Assembly: GCF_017562075.2 (NCBI RefSeq)
Contig: NC_054082.1
Span: 10,989,050-11,053,049, forward strand
DNA: 64,000 bases
Direction of reading: 5' to 3'
Source of the DNA: Anopheles merus
Lineage: Eukaryota; Arthropoda; Insecta; Diptera; Culicidae
In this document: piece after piece, positions 23,311 through 42,065 of the stretch
How positions within the stretch are numbered: the first letter of the stretch is position 1
Layout: every line of letters starts with the position of its first letter
Translations under genes and position numbers: made by a program
The notes under the pieces: model-generated
What the model was told of the DNA's origin: nothing
What the model saw: the letters and a program-made list of their open reading frames with translations, nothing else
The model's database searches: none

Positions 23311-26256
23311 GAAAATTAAATTATTTATCTGCTTGTTCTAATGTTCGCTAACCATAACGGGCAGTTTAAATAGTTTGTAAGTAAATTAAAAGTCCCAGTT
23401 ATATTGAATGTGAACATTGAATTTATTTACACTTATTGAAGTTAGAGTAAACATTCACGTCCGTGTGTAATTAGGATCATTCTCTATTCTCCATATCTGT
23501 AATCGCTTCTGTAGATTCAACAGATCGATATCGCAATGCATGTAACATTGCTCTGATCATGCCGTGCATTCTTGCATCCTATCGACGCGGAATAATTGTA
23601 TCCCACACGTTGCTTATCGGCCACCCCAAGCGCAAATGATTGATGTTATCCGAGTGCACCGGCTCCGGCAAGAGCCAAACATCAGATGAAGGTACACATT
23701 ACACGTTCCACGGAATGCTGCCCGCTGATCTCAAGAAGATGTCTGTTCTTCGCTTGCCTGTTAAACCAACCCAACCAATTGGTGAGGTTCGGTGGAATTC
23801 ATATTTGTCTAAGGAACAAAGCAATTCACCATTTACTCGTAGTACACACACATACACCCACATACACACGTGCTATCATCCACCAACCGCAGCCATTTGC
23901 CCAACCATGATTGATGGAGTTTATCGATTGCTGCTCTAAATTTCTACACAATCGCACGATTTATAGCCCGTGGTGTACTTCTGGCGGCAACCAATCGTAC
24001 TAAAGATCTTTAAGCTGATTCCAATTGTTGGGTGCGAAGAAGAAGCGAAGGGAGGGGAGGAATAAGAGGAGGAAGAACGCAGGGATAATGTTCCGTGCGT
24101 GCGAATGCGATATTGATCGGTTTTAGAGCAAAAGTGCCGTAATCATCAAACCGCACACCAATCCACAACCATTGATTATGCACATTTATTCGGTTATGCA
24201 TGATAAACTTAATTAAGGATAGTTGACGACCCGTGCGAGTGTTTTGCAGGGTGGCACACAATCGATTGTGCGATATCATCGTGATCGTTCCGAGGTGTGG
24301 CGTTTCTTCGCTCGATGGAAATTGCCGATTGCCTGTATCTCTTTAAATGCATGGACAACGTGTTCGGGCGAACCGATTCACCCACCGTGCGCCCGTTATC
24401 GGATACTAATTTAATGTACATAGATGATGGCGGAACAAACATCCATGAGATGGTACCGCACACACACACACGCTCGCAGAGATAACTTAAAGGGAAAAGA
24501 ACTCGCCACAAATAACGTACGATATGCAATAAAAACAAGCAAACTGTAGTCGTTCACGTTCGCACACCGAACGACCCCTTCCGAAGAGGGTAGCCAGGTT
24601 GCCACTAAAGAAAGTGTGCATTCCCGCTCTCCTGCATTCCCCGCTTCCGGGTCCGCTTTCGAGTTTACTTTTCAGCTCGTTTTACTATCGCTTCCATCGC
24701 ACCGAACAAGCATACACACGAGCTGTGTCCGGTAATATCGGAATTTGTTTGGTGCTAAACTGCTAAACTGGAGTGCACCGAAGAGCGCAGTATGTTGAGC
24801 GGAAAAGGCGGGACGCAACGCTGAAACGAATTGGTAGTGGGTCTGCAAATGAAGTCGAACACATCTGTCGGTGGTCGGTGGTCAGTAGTTTATTCGCCTT
24901 TTATACTTGCCGCACCTCCATTCGGTAGCTCGTGGAGCCTTGCTTGCTTGCCTGCTTGCTGTGGCGAGTTGTCCGAAGGAGGTTCATTTCGCTCCGTTGC
25001 AACTTCTAACCGGATATCTGTCGGTGCCAAGCTCTTACTGCCTGGCATCCTGAGTATTGTCTCACGCTTAAGCTGATTGAGTTTGCTGACACACTGGGGC
25101 AGTAGTACACATGGCAATTGGCAGAGATGAGTGTACGTTATCATTATCCTGCTGTCGAACAAAATAAGCATCCCGTCTTGTATTTCGTCTTATTAAGCTT
25201 TGTGGTGCTGTTGTACTGTTGAATTTGGGATCTTTTATTAAGAAACTTTTTTGGATTTTCAAACACTAAAGTACAACAGGAAACATTAAAAAAAATCCCC
25301 CACTACACCTGTACGGGACAGAACAAAGAATCAGTAGGAAAAAAAAAGAATGCTACCAGAAAGTCCCGGTGTGCGTGGGAATGTAAAACAAACGGAATAA
25401 ATTTCCATCAAAAGGTAATGCACAATTGGCGAGACTGTTGTTATGGCAGGAGACAGGGTGAAAAAAAAGAAGAAGTAAAATAAAAACCAACCAAATGCAT
25501 ACCGCCCACAGGTCCGGCTTCCGAGTGCAATGTGCGGCTGCTGTTTGCGAACGGATGGTTGATTTTTTGCCAGCAAACAAAGGAAAAGTGCAGGAAGGAA
25601 AACTTTTCCCACACCTGCAGCGGGCGGCATGGCGCGAGTTTTAGCTTTTTTTCCTTTTTTGTTTTAAATGGTGTACGAGTGTGTGTGTGTGTGTGGTCGC
25701 CCGGTGATGGTCACACGGTCGGTCCGCCGGGAAGCTGAGCCGATGTTCCCCTTCCCATCCACACCCACTGAATATCCTTCCTGCCGGTGTGAAAAGAAAC
25801 CATAAATTATGCTCCCACTTCAGCCAGGTTTCCACTTACACCGGGCCAGCTAACGGTGGACCGCATTTAACCGACCGAAACTTTTGCGCCAACCGTGTCC
25901 GCGAACGCTTGCTCCGCGGGTACAGCAAAACAGGCCGAAAAATGTAAAACATTTCTTAAAACACAGTACCGCACAAAATCGTATCGGAGTGTGAAAAGAA
26001 GTCAAAACCACCGAGAGGGAAACAGAGAGAAAGATACAAAGAGATACAAAGGGAGAGAGAGAGAGAGAGAAACAGTCACCCGTGTGGGCCACTTGGAATG
26101 GTGCAGTGATACAGATTACGCTAGAGTAATTTATATGTTTCACCTTCGTGCGCTCTCGGGCACGGGACCGGCACCATTATTTAGCATCTGTGATTTGGCG
26201 TCCAGTCGCCTGCCCGTTAAACAGGGTAGTGGAATAGAGGGGAGCGGATACTAACT

Positions 26257-26272
26257 CCCCCCCCCCCCCCCC
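26257..26272. repeat. 16-bp poly-C run
   Basis: Sixteen consecutive C residues follow CTAACT and precede TGTTCG. Runs of this length are unstable and can form structured DNA; the exact count may also be an assembly uncertainty. Confidence 0.95.
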
Positions 26273-27474
26273 TGTTCGTGGAATTCAAACACACCAACAA
26301 TGCAAATGAAAAGTGCAAAAGTTGAAAAAAAAAAACACGTTATTTGTGGCTCTGCCGGCATGGTGGTGGTCTTCCCTTTTTGTGTTGTCTGACCAGTCTG
26401 CGAGGCGTCTGGGAAAAAACGGCCCCCAACAACGCCTCACACCGGAAGCGCCTGTCTGGCTGTGTCTGTTTTGTAAATTAACTGTTTCAATTAACGGCTT
26501 TCGTACGGCCGTGCGTCCGGCGGGGCGAGTTTGGTGTCGGTGACATGGCCGGCAGCGCGCCGTCCGAGCTGCCGGTCAGATTTGAACTTTCCCGATGCGC
26601 TCTAGCCAGGGGGGGTGGGTGTATTAGACACTGCTAATTTGCGCACACCGTGCCACCAAAACACCTTTCGTCCGCGTAGCTCTTCGATACGCATCGAATG
26701 TGTGCGCGTTTGTGTGTGGGTAAAACGGGAGGATTAAAGCGCTCGGTTCTTTGGCTGCGTTCGGAGCAGCGCTTATGGGGAAATGTAGCGCCGGAGATAC
26801 GTGGGACACCAAACACACACACATACGTGCCCGGTCAAAACGGTAAGCTAATTTATGGCCATAGTAATTATCTGTCAGGACAGTAATGGGTAAGAATAGG
26901 CAATTAAACCGGTTGCGGTCGATAGTGCCAATAATGAGCGTTTGATGAGATCGCCATCGATCGGATTAACATCGGTTCGGAAGTCGCTCGATCGATTGTG
27001 GGTTTTAGCAAGCGAGAGCCACGCTTCTGAAAACCGGGGAGCGAATTTGTGCATTTGCTGCGTAGCTCCTACATTGCTATGCCAGCAGCTCTATTGAAGT
27101 AGAACAGGAAATGCCACAGCGAGCAAGCGCACACACGGACTTTAATTAAACCCCGAAGGCGGGTGCGGATCACGACGGCTGCCGCTGTGCACCCGGCTTG
27201 TGGTTGCAGCATTGTAATTGGCCACTGATTTATTGTACGTACACGCTGTTGGTGGTAGAATAGTGGTGCGATTGGTAAAACGAGAACGAGTAAATTTTTA
27301 CCAAACGTAAAACCCATAATAACGTGCACATGGCCGGTTTTCATTAATGAACCACTATCATGATATCATTTAATTGCACGCACAATTTAATCAAATACGC
27401 TTTTTTTTTTTTAAAACCTTTTCACTTACCGCGTATTAACGCAGATAAGACAACCTACCTTCAGAACTCTATAC

Positions 27475-27489
27475 CTCTCTCTCTCTCTG

Positions 27490-27521
<32 letters not shown>

Positions 27522-27522
27522 T
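27475..27522. repeat. CT/GA simple tract, 48 bp
   Basis: A pyrimidine tract of CT units is broken by two CTGT interruptions. On the minus strand this gives clustered GAGAG pentamers, the binding motif of insect GAGA factor, so a regulatory role is possible but only inferred. Confidence 0.9.
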
Positions 27523-29420
27523 GAGTGGGAAATTATTTGCCAGACGATCAAACGACCTGGGATAAAATCCCACCGAACAAAAGTCAAATGAACTGGTGAA
27601 CCTCGCTTCTATAACCTGGTGACGCGACCTCGACTACAGTCATACCAGAGCAATTTTACCGAGTTAGAATTACGGCTGGTGGTGTCGAAAACGGCGGGCT
27701 CTTCACGTCTAAATTCATTATTCATGGCCAATCTGGCGAGCCCCTGAGGAGAAGGTAATGGTTGAAGTTGGCACAGGACGATGTCGATATGGTTTGCCAG
27801 CCCCACACGGCACAGAAAAGAACGAAAGATAAAAATAGAGAAAAACAGAAAGAGAAAGAACCAAGAGGCTCGCCTCACTCAAGATCAATAAACGGGGAGG
27901 AAAAAGGGGGAAAAAGTCATTAGTCAATAATTAGCATCGATAAAAGCGCGGTCCATTTGAAGCAAATCTGCTGCTGCATAAGTTTGTGCGCCTTTGAAAG
28001 CCACGAGCAAACTCTTCCTGAGTGGATGTGGCAAAGTGGGCAGGGGGGAAGAAGAAACAAAGAAGAAGGTTAAACTGTTCTGAACTGGTTTGATGGAAAA
28101 CTTGTTTTCTGCCTTGTCCAACCACCCTGTCCGCTTTACCGTGCCCACGAAAATCAGCATATTGATTTCGCTCGCCGAGAGGCTATAGTGAAAGCGGACG
28201 TTTGTATTTTCTTATCCCTTTCAAACATTCGGCACCACCCTCGCAGCTCCGGTGCTTTTTGTAGGCACTTTCGTTTTCCGTTTCGGCCAAATGCAAATAG
28301 TTAAAGCGGCAATTTTGCTCCCCATCCTCTTCCTTCCCCCAGGTGGTTAAGTGGCTTTCCGCGGCCCACCGGCTTGACGATGGGTGAATGGCATCGAGTT
28401 CTAGCTGCGGACGAGCAGAGGTTTTCAAGGGCCAGCCCAAAAGTGTGGCTCGAAATAGAAGATTACGGTTTTTATTTACATTTGTATCGTTTTGCGGAGA
28501 GTCTTACCCACTCGGTCTGCCCTACTTGGCGTGTTTCTTTAGTTTGATTGCTCCCAAGGTGGGAAGGAGACCGCAGGTTGGGAAGGTGCTTTATTGTTTA
28601 TCTTACAAATCCTTTCCCGATCATGGGTATGAAGCGAAAGCGGTCTCATTTTCGAGCGCCAAAATCGATCGACTCGAGTGGCAAGGAAGGATTAACGAAG
28701 CATTGCCTTTTTCCATTCTTTTCACGTGCAATTGCTGGTTGCCCAGCTGTTAGTGAACGTATCCTATATAATCCATGAATAACCTTAATAACCTGGACTA
28801 GAACGTAAAGTAAAAGGTATATTTTTAACATTGATTATAGTAGTTAAACCTTTCATGAAAGCTTGCTTATTTGAGCCCATTTCAGTCGATTGCACATTCT
28901 CCTAGAATCATTCTGCCATTACCGCTATTCCGTAGACCATCAAACTAAGTAAATAAACCGCCACCGTTTTATGGAAATAGTAGTTTGAAGGTGTTAATAA
29001 TCGATGGTGTGAAAATTAGTACAAATGCCGTTCGCGTGAAATATTTTCAATTTACAGCGCGTAACGGATTTTTTTAAATTAACCTTATTTTATTGATGTA
29101 GCATAAATTCAGCCGCGGCACTCATAATCAGCACATTGACTGGTAACACGAAAACCAAGCGCAAAATCAAATCAAAACTACGCTAGTTAACGTTAACTTA
29201 TCACAGCAATACATCCCACTGGTTTATCACTGGCTCCGGAGGGAAAACCGCGCAAATCCACTGAATAGTTCATCATGTGCGCCTTTTTTTTTAAACATAA
29301 TTTAATGAAACGATCGTTGATTTAATTACATTAAACTTTCACCGCTCCGTTGGGGATGGGTGGGCAGAATCATAGCAGCAGCAGCAGCAGCAGCAGCAGC
29401 AATGAAGCCAAACAGTGCAC

Positions 29421-29422
<2 letters not shown>

Positions 29423-29507
<85 letters not shown>
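29423..29507. repeat. (AC)n microsatellite, about 85 bp
   Basis: This uninterrupted AC array is preceded within 50 bp by an AGC trinucleotide run (29374-29402), giving a compound simple-sequence locus. Confidence 0.98.

Positions 29508-36362
<6,855 letters not shown>

Positions 36363-36428
<66 letters not shown>
36363..36428. repeat. (AC)n microsatellite, about 66 bp
   Basis: This is an uninterrupted AC array preceded by AAAG and followed by CGACACAACC. No coding context is visible. Confidence 0.98.
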
Positions 36429-36429
<1 letters not shown>

Positions 36430-39400
36430 GACACAACCCTGTTGCTCTCGTGGGTGAGGAATCTTCATTCTGCCGTTTCACTCGCTCGGTGAAGGTGTTG
36501 CTGCCCGGACGCCGGCAGGGTAAGTGAAGTAACGCAATAATAATTTACATCAATATACACGCCTGTGTAACAACCATCAGTGTGGTTAGCACCCTCGCTC
36601 TACCAGCTTCGTTTCACCCCTGGGTGGCCGAGGCCGAGGCGAACCGAGTAGAAAGAGCGCTTTGTCTGTCGGGGAGATATCTCACCGAAAGTGCTTTCCA
36701 CTTTCCATCAGCATGTTGAATTACAATTACTCCTCGGCCGTAGCCGCCAAACATGCCAAGTTGTCAGGCGCCCGGGGCAGCCATATCCTTGGTGGTGCTA
36801 CTGCTACTGTCTGTGAGGGTCCTTCCGCGCTTCCTCCATTCCGCCAGTCTAGAGACAGAGAAAAATGATCTGTTTGATTAAATATTCAACAAGCTGCATG
36901 CGGCTGACCCGATAGCCCACGTTCGTTACCGGAAGATGGATGCTTCGGTTCACCGGGCGGATGGCTACCACCTCCGGTAGCAGAAGAATGAATCTTTGCC
37001 GATGCACACACGCACATACACACAGGATTTATTTGAACGTCTGTCGCTCCTCTAATGGGCTACAAAAAGAGGGAAGGAATGGGTTGCGTACTGTCGCTCG
37101 CTGTAGGATACACCGGAGGGGGCAACGTGGAATACATTTCGTGATTGGCAGGGATCCAGCCAGTGGTGTACCAGGAGACACAACGCGTATGGCGGAAGAG
37201 TGGCCGAAGGGTCCGTAATTGATGGGCAGCAAGGCGGGCATGCAAACGCCATGCACCTGGGGGTAAGCCATTGAAAGCCACCACTGCCCGTAGCCGGCCG
37301 CATCCGATAATCGGGTGATTAATCTGGGACAGGTGAAAAGATGTCCTTCGTCCTGAAAATTGCCTTACTAATTGGTGAAGTTTGCTGCTGCAACCGTGCG
37401 TGTGTGGGTGTATGTTTGTGTGAGAGCTATCTTTTTCAACAAGCATGTGAACTGTGTCCATTGCACTGTAATGTAATGTTAAATAATCGGTAAAAGATTA
37501 AATGAAAATCTGCTCATCGCATCAGTTAAGCTAGTGTAGTTCACGAAGTAGGGAAAAAGAGACAATAATTTATGAACATACCATAGCTTGTACCTACCAA
37601 GAACAAAGAAAATATGGCAACGTGCACCACTCATTTAGTAAGCCTATACTTGTGGTAAAAACATGAATTTATGTGCTGTAAAACCGGCTGCACATGTAAA
37701 ATGGTATCTGTGTAATTGTAGTGTGCAATACTTCAAAAGGTCAATTGGTAGTGCAATCTGGCCGGCGGCAGTTCGTGGAATCGAATGATAAAAGCTCATT
37801 TAGCTTACTCGAAAGCAAGCCACAACCACCATGGGACAGCCTGGGAAGGGGGAGGGCCAGTCCAATTAGAAGTAGCTCTCAACTTCTATCAAGCAAACTG
37901 ATGCTTATAACCATAAGAATCATGGTGCGTTCGGAATCACTGGGGCACCGTACCTGTGCTGGCTCTGCCTGGGGGGATATTTTAAAGGACCAGAACTACA
38001 TCAATCGGCTTGGATGCACAAGGACATGGATATGGGATTTGCTCTATTGTATGCTCCGGATCGATCTGTGCGTGGTTTATCGTTAGCAATTCTGATTCGA
38101 TAAACTTCTTCTTATCGTTATTGCAGTTGAGTGAGTTGGAACTCTGTCAAAAGGAGTAGCTTGGAGCAGTCTTTGTGACTTCGGTATGAACACCAGTGTC
38201 AAAAGCCACAATCGCCATACAAATTACAAGTGCTGTCTGTTAGAATCTGAGCTAGAGTAAATCGAATTTAAAGGATTTATTGCGTAGCATGACAAATATA
38301 ATTCACAAAAACGAGACAATTATAACACGTTAAACGCGTTAAAACTTCGTTTGCACCTATGTCATTGTTTATAAACCTCTCGTTTCATATCATTGGATTA
38401 ACTTGATTAGTTTTGCAACCGTAATGGTTATCCTCTAGGGGTAGGTGCGGTCTGCACGGCATGCTTTTTGTAGGGAAATGCTTCTCATTACAGAAATTTC
38501 TTTTATGGGGATAGTATTCCTTCTGTCATTTGTTTTGCATTCTCTCTCTCTCTCACGCGCTATGTTGTTCCCTCTCTTACCATAAGATGAGTCGAAGAAA
38601 AGCTTACCCATGTTGTTTGTAAAATGTCTCTCGCTCTCACAACCATTGACCTAGCGTTTGCATACGAGTAGTTTCGTTCGAAAGGGGCCATTATATATCG
38701 TCGATGTCAGTTGAATTTATTGTCTCAATCCGAACCTCGGAAGCAAATCGCGCAAGAATCTGGGGCTTGAGCTTAGCGGCCGAGGTTGAACCATCGAATG
38801 CGAAGATTCGATCCTGCGACGAGAGATTGATGGAGATCATTTGCATTGATTCGTTTTGGAAACGTTCCCCGGCACTGTCCCGGTTCGACGGCACCGCATG
38901 CTACAGTGGGAAGTTACTGTTGCCCGCTCGCTTTGAACCGCCTTTCCGAATCGAGGGATTCATTTTGTCGGCACAATTCGATTTCAGTGGCAATATGGAT
39001 TGACTGCTCTCGGGGTGGCAAATGGCAAGCGTGAGTAGCGCGGCCGGTAAGGGAAGGATAGGGCCACCTACACCACCACCACCACCGCCACCGCCACCCA
39101 CCGGTCAGAACGACCGGTGTATCGAGGAAGGGAGAAAGGCTGATGGGCTCAAAATGGGCGCTAAGGTAGAGCATCCGCTGCCGTGGCCGAACGTCCGGCA
39201 CGGGTCGATAAATTAGATAGATGCAAAAAAGGGATCTCCCATTCATTCGCAATAATTTAATGTGCCCGAGCTACGTAAACAAATATACCGTATTGATCCA
39301 GATTTTATCGCACAAATCGTGGGTAGGGCTTTGGGGCTAGTGTTTGCCGCAGTCCACGCAGTTCGATCGGTCTGCTGCAGTGGTTTTATCTATGATGGAA

Positions 39401-41570
39401 TGTAGCCCGTTATGCGGACACACAGTGCGCCGTTCGACACACGTTTGACCTCGAAAGGTAGTGATGCGTGTTTTATTTTGGTGGACAGACAGGCAGCCCC
39501 GTGGCAACAAGTGCTTCTTACAGCGTGCAAAATGGAAGTGCCTGTTTTATTAGTGCAAAATAAATAGCTCGTGAATGGGGGTGCAGGTAAGCTGTTTGGT
39601 TGTTGTGGCATATTCAAATTAGGTATTATGATGTAGTGAATTGTTGTTTGCTATTCGTATTCGGCTGAATTTCATTTCGCTACAGTTTTGTTCTGTTCAA
39701 ATAAATCTGTACCTATGGTTTACTGTACATGTAACCATAGCACTAGCACGATTATTGCGTACCTTCTATTGTAGTGTGCAATATTTGCATCACAGGAACA
39801 GTGATGCAGTAAGGGAATAATGAACAAAATGATCGAGCTCTGCTACCCCGGACTGCAATAAAGCCGTACGCCCTGATAACGATGATTACTCTCACAGCTC
39901 TCGACACAATTAAAACGATAGTGCTTAATGCGATGCAAACGAGAGCCTGGGGAGGCTTGTGCTGTTTTTGCAAGGGATTATCGGACGGACTTTGTGCTGC
40001 GCTATAAAATAACATTTCCCCTTGCGTATCCATGCCATGCTGTCGATCGTTTTGGCTTCCCTCTATCTTACTCAACAACCCATGTGCGAAGCGGAACGGT
40101 GTTGACTCTATTGCAGACTATTGTACTCTACACCTGTCAAAAAGCAGCTGCCTGCACACCCGAAACTTTGATCAAAGCCTACATCATGCATTGTTCACCT
40201 ACCAGGATACACAGAATTCGCTCTCCGTGGGTGTGCATACCGTGGCGGAGAGCTTAGCAGCGCAATGGACGATGTAAATGATATTAATGAAAACTAAGCT
40301 GTTGAAAATAGAGAGCCTTTGGCGGGCTTCAATAAGCTCGCGCATTGATTTTGTGCGTAATTAACATACATGCTAAATATATTGGCCATTGATAGGTGGA
40401 TTGGGTGAAGCAATAAAAAAGAACAGGACCAGGAGTAATCTGTAGATTGAGGGAAAGGCTGTTTTAATAATTAGCGGAAGTGCAATGGAATCCAAATTGC
40501 GAAATCGAATCCCTATTCAAATGTGAAATGATAGTAACCTTAACGCGATGCTCGTGGGCGATCGTATCACCGTGTCATCGGGCTACTAGTATCGTTTTGA
40601 TGTACCATTTGTACCTCAACCAAACACACGTTGAGGTTAATTTGAGGAAAAGAAAGAAATAGAATAGAATTTCGGTCTGCTTGATAGTTTTTGACAATGA
40701 CATTCGCTTTCTATGATTGTAATTCATCACCTGTGTCGGTCATTTAACGCTCGATCACCACAGCTTCAATCTACAAATGATAAATAGAATGCTGCTATAA
40801 AACATCGCATAACATTTCATCGTCCTATTGCACTGTGAAGACTCACTGCCTGTCTTACCAACACGCTAGGCAATCTAAACTGGTTTAACAGCAGCGAACG
40901 CGTTGCAATTACGTTGCTGTTAGCGGTATCTATTGTTGTGTGTGTGTGTGTGCCAGCAGTGGCCTCACCGAAGCTATAACCGTACGACAATAGAGCACCA
41001 TTAAGTATCTTATTATTCAAAACTATCCTCGGCGACATCTGTGATCTCCGCGCATTGCCACTGTTGCTCCGCAGTCAAGCGAAAGGGCAGTTACTGGGAG
41101 GGGGTACCGTTTCGCCGAGAAATGGTTGTGTACCGTGCGATTTTCTAGGTGCTACGATAGTAATCGAATGTTTCTCTTTGTTGAGCTATATTCCCGGGTC
41201 GTTTTGCCACTAACAGCACGAGGGTGGCACGCATTTTCATTCCCCTTTGGACGGTGTTCCGTTGATGGTTTTGCGGGATGTTGTCCACCTTCCCGATGAC
41301 GATGCCACGCAGAACGGAAGCAGAACCGGGGGTGATGGTATGTGGTGCAATTCTGTTTGTAAAACTATTTCAATTTGCCTGCTCAGACAGCGGTTGTTGC
41401 ATTCTCGAGCGTCAAGAGATGGTAGCGTGCAGCAGACGGTGAGACAATTGAGGAGTGAGCATGAGCTGAAGCGTTCGTGCCAATGTTGGCATTGTACCAT
41501 GCGTTCGCCCTACGGAGGGAAACCCGTGGGAATAGGAGACTGCACTAGGACAGCAACCCAATGCACTTAC
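36429..41570. other. Intergenic or intronic DNA, no gene supported
   Basis: A 99-codon plus-strand ORF at 38704-39003 has balanced codon use but no recognisable family, and a similar antisense frame overlaps it. A CCA/CCG proline-type run lies at 39068-39100. Other short frames show no coding signal. Confidence 0.45.
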
Positions 41571-42065
41571 GGCTGAACTGTGCTGGTAGTGTGTTGAGTT
41601 GCCTGTGTGATTGTTTTCTCTATTTTCCACACAAATAGCCAAGCTCTGGTGCCGCTCGTCCGCAAATCCACCATCGTTCGAGGTGTCGTTGAGTGGTAAT
41701 GAACTTTCTCCGTGTGGTGTTTCGAATAGGAGCTTCAAATACACGCTGGTACCAATGGCCCTGGCGATGATACAACTCACCACCGGGAAGCTGTTGATCG
41801 AGCAGACAGTAGATACTGATAGCATATCCAGCTGCAGGTACAGCTGGAGGATGTGGTTACGAGGCTTCCGTATCCATTGCAAATTCATACGGATGATTTC
41901 AAGCATGGTTAGATTATTCCAACGACGTGTGCCTACCCGGTTGGATATCAGCCAACGAAGATAATCGCTCATGATATGAGTGGAGCAAGATAAGATCGCA
42001 TTACAATACGGGGTGTAGTAGGGAGTGTAAGCATTACGTATGAAGTTTACTCTAATCTTATGCAT
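41571..42065 (-). CDS. Candidate coding exon of unknown function
   Basis: I do not recognise this protein. From the ATG at 42065 the minus-strand frame is open for 217 codons, the longest repeat-free ORF in the gene-poor region. After 165 codons it reaches a strong splice-donor match, GCC|GTAAGT (41571/41570). The part beyond the donor looks less protein-like, which would fit an exon end. The middle is mixed hydrophobic and basic (MSDYLRWLISNRVG; MLEIIRMNLQWIRK; LYLQLDMLSVS). An in-frame stop lies immediately before the ATG. Against it: an overlapping antisense frame of 117 codons exists, and I find no partner exon. It could be an exon, a gene relic or chance. Confidence 0.22.

Larger units (their letters stand above)
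21300..23450. other. AT-rich island carrying decayed repeats
   Basis: This stretch is clearly more AT-rich than its flanks and has almost no open frame over 60 codons. It holds three degenerate copies of a tRNA-derived SINE-like element (21551-21605, 22446-22630, 23150-23310) and a pair of 31-bp direct repeats (22837-22867 and 22896-22926). I read it as a block of old transposon debris. Confidence 0.6.
23451..29422. other. Intergenic or intronic DNA, no gene seen
   Basis: No reading frame here has domain character. Simple-sequence elements are frequent: a short GT run near 25681, a GA run at 26052-26070, a 16-bp C run at 26257-26272, a CT tract at 27475-27522 and an AGC run at 29374-29402. 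The 24,600-25,100 and 26,380-26,600 parts are GC-richer than average. Confidence 0.5.
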
